Below, piece by piece: positions 51,966 through 60,409 of a stretch of 64,000 bases of DNA; positions within the stretch are counted from its first letter, which is position 1, and every line of letters starts with the position of its first letter. The notes under the pieces were generated by a model. It did not search any database. It was not told the origin of the DNA and saw only the letters and a list, made by a program, of their open reading frames with translations. The DNA comes from CAZHFW01 sp964531675 (lineage in GTDB: Bacteria; Planctomycetota; Phycisphaerae; Phycisphaerales; UBA1924): the NCBI GenBank assembly GCA_964531675.1, contig CAZHFW010000006.1, positions 74,609 to 138,608 on the forward strand, in the 5' to 3' direction. Position numbers and translations under genes: made by a program.

Positions 51966-52838
51966 TCAGCCCTTGGGCTCGGCGATGACCGATCCGGGGC
52001 TGGGGGGCGCCAGGTGTCCCAGCGCGCGGGCGACGAGTTCGCCTCGGCTGGAGGCGCCGAGCTTGCGGTGCAGCGCCTTGACGTGATCGTGCACGGTGTG
52101 CGGGCTGCGGCCGATGCGGTCGGCGATCTCGCGGACCGAGTTTCCCAGGATGAGAAGCTCGAGCACGAGCTGTTCCTTGGGGCTGAGCCAGTGGTTGCGG
52201 GCCGAGCGGGCCGGGCCGATGGCGCGGAGCGCTTTGCGGTGCAGACACGGGAGCGTGGCGCCCAGGACCGCGGCGGCGGCGGGAGCGCCGGCGGGCGCGG
52301 CGACAGCCAGTGAGAGCACGCACCGCCCCGGAACCTGCGTGCCCAGGGGGAGCCAGGCCATGACGGGCTCGAGCGATGCGTAGTCGCCGAGGACAGCGCC
52401 GAGCGGGCCCAGACGCCAGGCGTCGTTGCCGGCCAGTTGGGTGAGCGTGCCCCAGATCGGCGTCTGCGGCGTGCTCCGCTGGGCGGCGCGATCTTCGGGG
52501 TTCCAGCCGAGCGTGCGCAGCGCGTCGGTGCGGCTGCGCATGCTGAGCAGGCGATCGCGGGCGTGGTCTTCCGGATCGATGGACGCGAAGCCGGCGGCTT
52601 CGAGATCGATGATGCGTCCGCTCGGATTGACCGTGAGGATCCACACGCCGGCGACGCGGATGGCGGGCGTGGACATGTAGCACTCGGCGGCGCGATCGCA
52701 CCAGTCGAGGGTGGCGACTGCGGGGAGCGCCGCGATGCGGTCGGCGACCTCCGCGGTCACGCCGAGAAGCGCGGGATCGGGAATCGCGCGGAGCGTCTCG
52801 TCGGAGAGATGCTGCGTCGTGCTGTGCGGGGTGGCCAT
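51966..52838 (-). CDS. LuxR-family transcriptional regulator
   Basis: The 290-residue protein ends with a LuxR-type helix-turn-helix (about residues 215-280: LSPKEQLVLELLILGNSVREI, then IGRSPHTVHDHVKALHRKLG). The first 200 residues form a sensory region that may hold a PAS-like fold (AAECYMSTPAIRVAGVWILT, VNPSGRIIDLEAAGF). The ligand is unknown. The ATG at 52838 has GGGAAA upstream; the frame is open to 52901. It is divergent from the UDP-galactopyranose mutase gene, which it might regulate (inference). Confidence 0.85.
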   Translation of the reverse strand: MATPHSTTQHLSDETLRAIPDPALLGVTAEVADRIAALPAVATLDWCDRAAECYMSTPAIRVAGVWILTVNPSGRIIDLEAAGFASIDPEDHARDRLLSMRSRTDALRTLGWNPEDRAAQRSTPQTPIWGTLTQLAGNDAWRLGPLGAVLGDYASLEPVMAWLPLGTQVPGRCVLSLAVAAPAGAPAAAAVLGATLPCLHRKALRAIGPARSARNHWLSPKEQLVLELLILGNSVREIADRIGRSPHTVHDHVKALHRKLGASSRGELVARALGHLAPPSPGSVIAEPKG

Positions 52839-53020
52839 CAGCGGTTTCCCAGCCGGAGGCGTCGTGTCGCCTTGGGCTTGCTCGATCTTAGAAGAAAGCA
52901 CCGGCGCATGCGTCGGAAAGGCGACGAAAATGCTGCTTTCTCACGGTTCCGGGGGATGGATTGTGCGGGTGCATATCATCGCGGACGGCTTTTCAACGGC
53001 TTCTCAAAGGACTTTTCGCG

Positions 53021-54577
53021 ATGCCCAATGCTCGACACGCAGCTCTTGCCCAGGCGATTGCATCCCACCGCGCGGGCGCAGCAAAGGACGCCAAGATCGT
53101 GATCCTGGGCTCCGGTCCGACGGGACTTGGCGCGGGATACCGCCTGAAGGAGCTCGGGCACAACAACTTTGTGATCGTCGATCGGCATCCGTACGTCGGG
53201 GGTTTGTCGCACAGCTTCACCGATGCGGCGGGCTTCACGTGGGACATCGGCGGGCACGTGATGTTCAGCCACTACAAGTACTACGACGAGTGCTTCGAGA
53301 AGCTCATGGGCGATGAGTTCACGCTCAACGACCGCGAGAGCTGGGTGCGGATGTTCGACCGCTGGGTCCCCTATCCCTTCCAGAACAACATCCGGTACCT
53401 CCCTCCTCAGGCGCGTTACGAGTGTCTTTCGGGGCTGATCAAGGCGCAGACGGGCCGCGGGGGCGTGAAGACTCCCGCGGAAGCGACCAACTTCGGCGAG
53501 TTCATCGACGCGGTCTTTGGCGAGGGCATCGCCAAGTACTTCATGAGGCCTTACAACTTCAAGGTCTGGGCCCATGAGCCCGAGATGATGAACAAGACCT
53601 GGATCGGCGAACGCGTCGCGGTCATCGATGTCGACCGGGCGCTCAAGAATGTGCTGCTCGAGCAGGACGACTACGGCTGGGGCCCCAACAACCGATTCAA
53701 GTTCCCGCTGCGCGGCGGCACCGGGGAGTTCTATCGCCGGTTCGGCTTGGAGCTTCAGCATCATCTTCGGCTCGGCTCGGCGGTCTGCTCGATCGATGCT
53801 GAGAATCAAGTGCTTACCTTGGATTCGGGGGAGAAGATCAGCTACGACGTGCTGATCTCCACGATGCCCCTGGACGTGCTTTGCGATCGGATGTTGGGGG
53901 GCCAGATCGCCCCGGCGGTGACTGCTGCGGCGTCGCGCCTGCTGCATTCCTCGGGGCACATGGTGGGCGTGGGCATCAAGCGGCCTTGCCCGAGCACCAA
54001 GAGCTGGATGTACTTCCCGGAGGCCAACTGCCCGTTCTATCGCGTGACGTACCTGAGCAACTACTCGCCCAACATGACGCCCGACAAGAGCCGGTACTAC
54101 TCGCTGCTTTGCGAGACCAGCGCCAGCTCGTACAAGCCTGTGAGCGAGTCGGCGATCGTGGAGGACACGATCAAGGGTCTGGAGAACGCGGGGCTTCTGG
54201 AGCCCGGCGAGCGCAACGACATCGTGGACGTGTGGCACTACTACGCGGACTACAGCTATCCGACGCCTTCGGTGGAGCGTGACGCGATCCTGTCGCAGGT
54301 GATCCCGCACCTGGAGTCGCGGAACATCTACAGCCGTGGACGCTTCGGGATGTGGAAGTACGAGGTCGCCAACACCGACCACTCGCTGATGCAGGGTGTG
54401 GAGCTGGTGAACCGGCTGATCCAGGGTGAGCCTGAGAAGACCATCGGCCTGACCTACCGGATCACCGAGGATGGGCGCCAGGCGGCGGATCACGAGCGGC
54501 CCGGGGTCGCCGGTTCAGGGGAGAAGCGCTTGGCTGCGGAGCCCAAGCCGGCGGGGGCCTCGGCGCCGGCCCGTTGA
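53021..54577 (+). CDS. glf: UDP-galactopyranose mutase, eukaryotic-type
   Basis: UGM converts UDP-galactopyranose to UDP-galactofuranose with reduced FAD for cell-surface glycans. The 518-residue protein has an FAD Rossmann loop GSGPTGLGAG (30-39) and a GG motif at YVGGLSHSF. The stretch DIGGHVMFSHYKYYDE closely matches the fungal/protozoan UGM form (GGHVIFSHYKYFDD). WVPYPFQNNIRYL, FMRPYNFKVWA, FPEANCPFYR and SRGRFGMWKYEV also match that class; typical bacterial UGMs are near 380 residues and differ. A transfer between domains, or an old bacterial origin, is possible. AAAGGA precedes ATG 53021. The C-terminal 35 residues are low-complexity. Confidence 0.88.
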   Translation: MPNARHAALAQAIASHRAGAAKDAKIVILGSGPTGLGAGYRLKELGHNNFVIVDRHPYVGGLSHSFTDAAGFTWDIGGHVMFSHYKYYDECFEKLMGDEFTLNDRESWVRMFDRWVPYPFQNNIRYLPPQARYECLSGLIKAQTGRGGVKTPAEATNFGEFIDAVFGEGIAKYFMRPYNFKVWAHEPEMMNKTWIGERVAVIDVDRALKNVLLEQDDYGWGPNNRFKFPLRGGTGEFYRRFGLELQHHLRLGSAVCSIDAENQVLTLDSGEKISYDVLISTMPLDVLCDRMLGGQIAPAVTAAASRLLHSSGHMVGVGIKRPCPSTKSWMYFPEANCPFYRVTYLSNYSPNMTPDKSRYYSLLCETSASSYKPVSESAIVEDTIKGLENAGLLEPGERNDIVDVWHYYADYSYPTPSVERDAILSQVIPHLESRNIYSRGRFGMWKYEVANTDHSLMQGVELVNRLIQGEPEKTIGLTYRITEDGRQAADHERPGVAGSGEKRLAAEPKPAGASAPAR

Positions 54578-54897
54578 TGGGACCGGCTTGGGGGTCCGAG
54601 CCAGCGGGCCAAAGCGCCCGGAGCGCCCAGCTTCAAGAGGTTGGGGGAGGAACAGTTCTCGGTCCGCTGCGGCGCGGGCGCTCTTTCCGAGGGAGCGCTT
54701 GAGACGGTTTCAACGATTTCGCGAAATCGTGGTCGGTTTGTGTGGTCTTTGACGCGGGATAGCGCACATTAGCCTCCGGAAGCTTGACCGCTTCCGGGGT
54801 GTTGCCTCGCGGATTGCAAGGAAGGCCGCGCGGCGACAGGAAGGATGGCGGGAAGTCGGGCCCTGCCAACCCCCCAGTCAAGGACGACGGGCAGATC
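54578..54897. other. Intergenic region with an 18-base palindrome
   Basis: About 320 bases. The perfect palindrome ACGATTTCGCGAAATCGT at 54713-54730 is the only clear feature. TTGACG at 54749-54754 is -35-like but lacks a good -10. No gene or RNA is supported. Confidence 0.5.
54713..54730. promoter_or_regulatory. 18-base perfect palindrome, possible operator
   Basis: ACGATTTCGCGAAATCGT reads the same on both strands. It lies 168 bases before the next start and just upstream of a TTGACG element, where a dimeric regulator could bind. Confidence 0.4.
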
Positions 54898-55539
54898 ATG
54901 GGTGCGTTGACGAGACAAGCCGGATCGCCCTTTTCATTTGGGGCGTGGCAGCCGGAAATCACTGCGTTGTTGGACGAGAACCACCTGGTCGCCTTCAGCG
55001 ATCAGGCGCGGCTTCGGGTCCACTTCGGATCAGCTCTGGCCCAGTTCCTGGGCGGGATCCACGACGCGGAGGTTTGCGTTCTCCACGGAAGATCCATCGA
55101 CAATATCGAGAGTTTGTGTACCCAGCTGGAGCGCTGCATCCCGGGGCCTGATCTGCATCGGCGGATCGATGGACCCAGCGGGATCACGAGCCTTCTGCGG
55201 CACCGCGAGATCGTCGCGGGGCGGCGGGCCAGCCGGTTCCGTTACTACATCTGGAACGACGCGGACGTGCTGCTCAAGGCCGATCGCGACCTCTTCGGGC
55301 GTGTCGTCGACGCGCTGGCGGGGGTGGCGGCCGAGGCCGAGTACGTCTCCGACGACCTGCTGTTCATCCAGCGGGCGGTGCTCATCGGAGGTCCGCTCCT
55401 GGACCTTTACGGGCAGAACCCGACCTCGCAGTTCAACGCGTGGTATGACGACGGGTGCGGAGAGGCGTTCTGGGAAGTCGTGACGGGCATCGAGAAACCC
55501 CCGGTGCTGCGGTACGCGATCGATCAACTGACCCGCTAG
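54898..55539 (+). CDS. Hypothetical protein
   Basis: The 213-residue soluble protein starts MGALTRQAGSPFSFGAWQPEI. It includes VCVLHGRSIDNIESLCTQLE, a region RYYIWNDADVLLKADRDLFGR and LQFNAW-like aromatic segments near the end. IWNDADVLL looks like a nucleotide-sugar or metal-binding DxD segment, but no glycosyltransferase family is recognised. The start at 54898 is chosen by context; an open frame reaches back to 54784. It lies between the UGM gene and rsmD on the same strand. Confidence 0.6.
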   Translation: MGALTRQAGSPFSFGAWQPEITALLDENHLVAFSDQARLRVHFGSALAQFLGGIHDAEVCVLHGRSIDNIESLCTQLERCIPGPDLHRRIDGPSGITSLLRHREIVAGRRASRFRYYIWNDADVLLKADRDLFGRVVDALAGVAAEAEYVSDDLLFIQRAVLIGGPLLDLYGQNPTSQFNAWYDDGCGEAFWEVVTGIEKPPVLRYAIDQLTR

Positions 55540-55891
55540 CGGGTCGGTGCATGTGGAAGACGGCATTCGTGAAGCAGCCTCGCTGGCGCATTGGTGGATG
55601 CGCCGGCGGGAATGTGGAGTGAGGTGGGTTCGGCGTCAGACTGATTCGTGCACATCCCCCAGGAGGCTCGGAAGGGCGTCAGGCGATCGAGCGCCCGACG
55701 GGTGCGGCCGGAAGGGTCGTTTCCGCGTCGGGGCTTGCCCCGACGAACCGAGTCGTAGGAGAGAGAGAAGACCGGGCCCAGCCGGTCCCTCGTCCGGAGC
55801 GCTCTTGCGGGCGTCTTTCCGGGCCTCCTGGTGGATGTGGGAACAGTCGGGGCGGCGTGCCGGTGGACGCGGGTGCGGCTAGGCTGTGGAC
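55540..55891. other. Intergenic region before rsmD
   Basis: About 350 bases with no supported gene. TAGGCT at 55880-55885 lies 6 bases before the rsmD ATG as a candidate -10. No repeat or terminator is clear. Confidence 0.4.
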
Positions 55892-56680
55892 ATGCGCATC
55901 ATTGCGGGGGAGTTTCGGCACCGGAAGTTGCATTCGCCTCCTGAGGGGAGCATCACGCGTCCGATTCCGGACCGCGTGAAGGAATCGATCTTCAACTTGC
56001 TGCGGGGGCACTTCGAGGGCGTCGCGATGCTGGACGCCTTTGCGGGTGTCGGCGCGATCGGGCTCGAAGCGGTGAGTCGTGGGGCTTCGACGGTCGTGAT
56101 GGTCGAGAAGGACCGCCGGGTCGCGGAGATCCTGGAACGCAACGCCCGCGAGCTTGGGTGCGAGGACCGGGTGGAGATCGTGATCGGCGATGCGCTGGGC
56201 CCGGGGGCGCTGGCGCGGTGCCCGCGGCCCTTGCACCTGGCGTTCTTCGATCCGCCTTATGAGATGATGCGGGACAAGCTCGCGTACAAGCGCATCAAGG
56301 CGCAGTTCGAGGCGGCGGTCCAGCTTCTGGACCCCACGGGCTACGCGATCATCCGCACGCCCTGGCCCTTCCTGCATGAGGAGGATGTGGAGCCCGCGTC
56401 GGACGCGGACCTGCTGGAGGCGACCAGGCCTCGGGAGCGGCACCGTCCCGAGAAACGGCGCGGCCCGCGGAAGATGCGCGAGATCGAGGAGCTCGAGAGC
56501 TTCGGCGAGCCCGCGGAAGTCTTCGACGAGGAGCCCGAAGAGGAAGCCTCGGAAGATCCGCGGGCCCAGGGGCCGGGCCGGCGCTTCCCGGTGGACCTTG
56601 CGATGCTGGGCGCGATCGGGCCCGAGACGCACGAGTACGGGAGCACCGCGGTGCATCTCTATATGAAGAAGCCGTCGTAA
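55892..56680 (+). CDS. rsmD: 16S rRNA (guanine966-N2)-methyltransferase
   Basis: RsmD methylates G966 of 16S rRNA using SAM. The 262-residue protein shows the family start MRIIAGEFRHRKL, TRPIPDRVKESIFNLL, SAM loop LDAFAGVGAIGLEAVSRGA and catalytic FFDPPYE. It is about 75 residues longer than usual because of a charged insert (EATRPRERHRPEKRRG through EEPEEEASEDPR) before the final strand VHLYMKK. ATG 55892 is preferred over GTG 55886 because it matches the family start and spaces correctly from TAGGCT. Confidence 0.93.
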   Translation: MRIIAGEFRHRKLHSPPEGSITRPIPDRVKESIFNLLRGHFEGVAMLDAFAGVGAIGLEAVSRGASTVVMVEKDRRVAEILERNARELGCEDRVEIVIGDALGPGALARCPRPLHLAFFDPPYEMMRDKLAYKRIKAQFEAAVQLLDPTGYAIIRTPWPFLHEEDVEPASDADLLEATRPRERHRPEKRRGPRKMREIEELESFGEPAEVFDEEPEEEASEDPRAQGPGRRFPVDLAMLGAIGPETHEYGSTAVHLYMKKPS

Positions 56681-56731
56681 GGCGGCGGCCTGACCCGGGC
56701 GGGGAGCGCGGTCCGGAGCACGGAGGGGGAG

Positions 56732-59700
56732 ATGGCCGGTCCGGTAGACGTGTCCAAGCGGGCGGCGCTGCTGACGCGGGCGCAGCGGCGGGCGGTTGAG
56801 TACGCCGATGGTCCCCTGATCGTGCTGGCGGGCCCCGGAACGGGCAAGACGCGGGTGATCGTCGAGCGCATCGCGCACGCGATCCGTGAGCGGGGTGTGG
56901 ACCCCGCGAGCATCGTGGCGATCACGTTCACGATCAAGGCGGCGGAGGAGATGCGCCGGCGTCTGGCGATCGAGCTCGGGGACAACCGCGCCGATCAGGT
57001 GCGGGCGTGCACCTCGCACTCGTTCGGGCGGGATCTGGTGACGCGGTTCTCGGATGTGCTCGGCTTTGCGGAGCCTCCGAAGCTGATCGATGGCCCGGTG
57101 GTGCGGCGGACGCTGCGCGAGCTGGCGCGGGAGCTCGGGAGCTTCCCGGATCTGGTGGCGCAGGGCCGGGAGGGCGCGCTGGCCGAGACGGTGAAGATGA
57201 TCGGTGCGTGCCGGAACAGCAACGTGACGACCACGCGGGCGCGGGCGTTCGCGGAGCGCTGGGGGCTGGAGCTTGAGCAGCGGCACAGCGCGGGGGAAGA
57301 ACCGAGCGACGACTTCCTCGCGGACCAGGGGAGGCAGAGGCGCTTCGCGGAGCACGCGCGGCTCGCGGAGGCGTTCGAGAAGCGGAGCCACGAGCGCGGG
57401 TGGATTTGCATCGACGAGCTCATCTCGCTGGCGATCAGGCTCTTGCGCGACCATCCGATGGTGGCGGCGATCGTCCGGCAAGAGTGCAGGTGCGTGCTGT
57501 TCGACGAGTTTCAGGACGCCAACCTGGCGCAGATCAAGCTCCTGGAGCTCTTGTGTCCGCCCTCCTCGAGGCCCGACCTGTGCGTGGTGGGGGACGACGA
57601 CCAGTCGATCTACCGGTTCCGCGGCGCCGACGATCGCGGGTTCGAGCGATTCGAGAAGATCTGGGGCAAGGAGCGGGTGGAGCGCGTGACGCTCGACGAG
57701 AACCACCGCTCGCGTGCGCCGATCGTGACGCTCGCGGGCGTGGTGATGAGTCATGCGCCCGTGCGGTACGACGCAACCAAGACGCTCCGCGTGGCGGAGA
57801 GCAAGCCCGAGCATCAGAGCGGGCCTCCGGTTGAGGTCGTGCGTGTCCCGCGGACGGAGTGGGCACGGGACGCGGAGCTGATCGCGGCGTCGATTCTGGC
57901 CGATCAGCGTCGCGCGGAGACCGCGAAGCTGCCTCCCACGCCTCTGAACAAGATCGCGGTGATCGCCCGGCAGAACAAGGACGCGGAACGGATCTTCCGG
58001 ACGCTCCAGCTCGAAGGGATCCGCTGCGAGCTCCTGGCGCGGCGGAGCTTGTTCGATGATCCGGGCGTCAAGGACGTGCGCGAGTGGATCACGCTGCTCA
58101 CGGTTCCTTCGGCGGCGTGGGCGGTGAGCCATGTGCTGTGCCGGCCTCCCATCGGGATGGGAGGCGGCGAAGCGGTCGCGCTGCGGCGGGCGTTCGAGGA
58201 GAGCGTGGCCCGGCAGACGCTCGACCGCGAGCAGGCCCGAGGTGCGCTGGACTCGGTGCGGGCCTACGTCGACTGGCTGCGCAAGCAGCGCGAGACCCTC
58301 GTGAGCGTGCAAGGGCCCCTGGACCGGTTCCTGGGGATCTTCGACAGGCTCTGGGAAGTCGCGGCGGGCGTGAGCGCGGACCGCGCGGTGTTCGAGATCA
58401 TCGCGGCGATCGGCACGCCCGACACCGAGCTGCTGCCCGCGCGGGATCGCGCCGAGCGCGTGCGCAGCCTGGCGGCGTTCATGAGCTACGTCCAGAGCAG
58501 GCTGGCGATGATGGAGATTCCGTCGGATCTGACGGCCCTGCGGCGGTACCTCGATGATGTCGAAGAGGCCGATGAGGGGATCGCGCCCGAGGAGCAGGTG
58601 TCGGGTGATGGCGGTGAGGGCTCGGCCGACGCGGAGCCCGCGGTGCAGGTTCTCACGGCGCACAAGTCCAAGGGGCTCGAGTTCGACACGGTGTACGTGC
58701 CACGCGTGGGCGAGAACGGATACAACACGAGCGTGCGTGATGATGGTTTCACGCTGCCATCGGATCTTCCTGAGACGCACGGCGTGGAGAAGATCTCCGC
58801 GACGCTTCTGGCGGAGGCCGAGGCGCGGCGGGTGTTCTATGTGGCGTGCACTCGCGCCGAGCGAAGGCTCCTGCTCATCGCGCCGACGCCCAAGGATCTC
58901 AAGAAGAGCTCGACCGCGGTGCTCAGCCTCGAGATTCGCGAAGCGATGGCGGGGCCGTTGCTCGGGCTGGCGATCGAGCGGATGCCCGATGATCTGATCG
59001 CGGAGGCGCGGCAGGCGGGCGTGGATCTGGCCAGGGCGGGCGGGCTTGAGGCGGTGATGGCCGATCTGCCCAGGCGTCAGACCAGGCGGATGCTGCTGGA
59101 CCAGGCCAGGCGCTCGGCGCGGATGATCGCGGCGGCAGCGTTGGGCGAGGCCGACAAGCCCGTGCTGGATGCTGGGCAGCGTCAGGCGATCGCGGCGACC
59201 CTCGCGGACGCGGCCCGCATGCTGGAGATCGCCTCGGCGCTCGAGAAGTCGGGAGAGTCGCCCTCGTGGGTGGAGCAGGAGAGCGCGGCAGTCCGCCTCT
59301 TCGCGCAGCGGCTCGGGGATCTGGTGCGCGAAGCGCCGGAGGATGCGAACTTCGAGGATGTGTTCATCCGGGCGCCCAAGGCGCCGTTGAAGCTGAGCCA
59401 CACGACGATCTCGGAGTACCTGCGCTGCCCGCGGTGCTACTACATCAAGTATGTCATGGGGTTCCCGGAGCCTCAAACGACGGAGATCGGGCTCGGGCAG
59501 GTGGCGCACAAGGCGCTGGAGCGGTTCTATCGGGAGTGGCGCGAGGCGGACGCCTCGGGGGCCCCGACGCCTGGCAAGGAGAAGCTGCTTCGGATCGGGC
59601 GCGAGTGCTTTGACCGGTCGGTGATGCCCGGTATCGTCGCGGACCGGCAGGTGCTGGATGACCTGATGCACATCCTGGGCAAGGTCTTCGACACGCTGCA

Positions 59701-60163
59701 CGAGTCGTCGGCGCATGTGCTCGATCTGGAGAAGTACGTCGAGTTCGCGCTGGAGCACAATGGCCAGGCGCACACGATCAGCGCCAAGATCGACCGCATC
59801 GATCAGCGGGCCTCGGGCGGGTATCGGATCATCGACTACAAGTCGGGCGGGATCGATCCCGCGACCGGGGAGGCGATGAAGAAGTACGCGACGCCCGATC
59901 AGGCGGACATGCAGATGGGGATCTACGCGATGGCCCTGCCTCATCTCTTCGGGGGAGACCAGATCCCGCCCGGGGAGGCGGAGTACTGGGTGCTGGCGGC
60001 GGGGGTTCGGGGCCGGATCGACTTCGAGAAGCTCAAGATCACCAAGATTCGTGAGAAGATCGGGGAAGTGATCGACGGCATCCTGGCGGGGGATTTCCGC
60101 AGCGACGCGCGGTGCGGCGGATTGTGCACCAAGCTCGGGCTGGGTGGGGCCAGCGAGGCTTAG
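56732..60163 (+). CDS. UvrD/PcrA-like superfamily 1 helicase with C-terminal PD-(D/E)XK nuclease
   Basis: The 1143-residue protein is a 3'-5' SF1A helicase: Q-motif LTRAQRRAV, Walker A AGPGTGKTRV, Walker B VLFDEFQDAN, motif III GDDDQSIYRFRGAD and motif V-VI HKSKGLEFDTVYVP with VFYVACTRAERRLLL. The C-terminal third has a RecB-like nuclease: LSHTTISEYLRCPRCYY, GQVAHKALERFY, AKIDRIDQ and RIIDYKSGG (Asp, Glu/Lys pattern). CPRC early and CGGLC at the end recall the Fe-S staple of AddB-type nucleases, only partly kept. This domain order is like AddA or actinobacterial UvrD2/AdnA types. It probably acts in end resection or repair. GGAGGGG precedes the ATG. Confidence 0.9.
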   Translation: MAGPVDVSKRAALLTRAQRRAVEYADGPLIVLAGPGTGKTRVIVERIAHAIRERGVDPASIVAITFTIKAAEEMRRRLAIELGDNRADQVRACTSHSFGRDLVTRFSDVLGFAEPPKLIDGPVVRRTLRELARELGSFPDLVAQGREGALAETVKMIGACRNSNVTTTRARAFAERWGLELEQRHSAGEEPSDDFLADQGRQRRFAEHARLAEAFEKRSHERGWICIDELISLAIRLLRDHPMVAAIVRQECRCVLFDEFQDANLAQIKLLELLCPPSSRPDLCVVGDDDQSIYRFRGADDRGFERFEKIWGKERVERVTLDENHRSRAPIVTLAGVVMSHAPVRYDATKTLRVAESKPEHQSGPPVEVVRVPRTEWARDAELIAASILADQRRAETAKLPPTPLNKIAVIARQNKDAERIFRTLQLEGIRCELLARRSLFDDPGVKDVREWITLLTVPSAAWAVSHVLCRPPIGMGGGEAVALRRAFEESVARQTLDREQARGALDSVRAYVDWLRKQRETLVSVQGPLDRFLGIFDRLWEVAAGVSADRAVFEIIAAIGTPDTELLPARDRAERVRSLAAFMSYVQSRLAMMEIPSDLTALRRYLDDVEEADEGIAPEEQVSGDGGEGSADAEPAVQVLTAHKSKGLEFDTVYVPRVGENGYNTSVRDDGFTLPSDLPETHGVEKISATLLAEAEARRVFYVACTRAERRLLLIAPTPKDLKKSSTAVLSLEIREAMAGPLLGLAIERMPDDLIAEARQAGVDLARAGGLEAVMADLPRRQTRRMLLDQARRSARMIAAAALGEADKPVLDAGQRQAIAATLADAARMLEIASALEKSGESPSWVEQESAAVRLFAQRLGDLVREAPEDANFEDVFIRAPKAPLKLSHTTISEYLRCPRCYYIKYVMGFPEPQTTEIGLGQVAHKALERFYREWREADASGAPTPGKEKLLRIGRECFDRSVMPGIVADRQVLDDLMHILGKVFDTLHESSAHVLDLEKYVEFALEHNGQAHTISAKIDRIDQRASGGYRIIDYKSGGIDPATGEAMKKYATPDQADMQMGIYAMALPHLFGGDQIPPGEAEYWVLAAGVRGRIDFEKLKITKIREKIGEVIDGILAGDFRSDARCGGLCTKLGLGGASEA

Positions 60164-60409
60164 GATCGGGCCCGAAGTTCCGGTCTGGAACAGCGGGGTG
60201 ATCGGGGCGTCCAAGGCTTTGCAGGCCTGGGCGTCCTGATGGACGCGGCTTTGCGCCGATCGGGGGCAACCCCGGGTCTACGGCGCGGGGTTGGCCAAAT
60301 CGAAGTGTCTGACGGGGCGGGCGCAAGGGGCGCTTGCGTCGTCCTGAAGAGGCTGTGCCGGCGTGGAAGACGCTGTGCACGGGTGTGGCCGGGTGATTGG
60401 AGCATGAGC

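Noticed and set aside
55679..60214. Open frame of about 1500 codons on the minus strand opposite the UvrD-like gene
   Set aside because: It is an antisense shadow caused by GC-rich codon use; its residues are Arg/Leu/Pro-rich with no domain, while the plus strand encodes a clear helicase.
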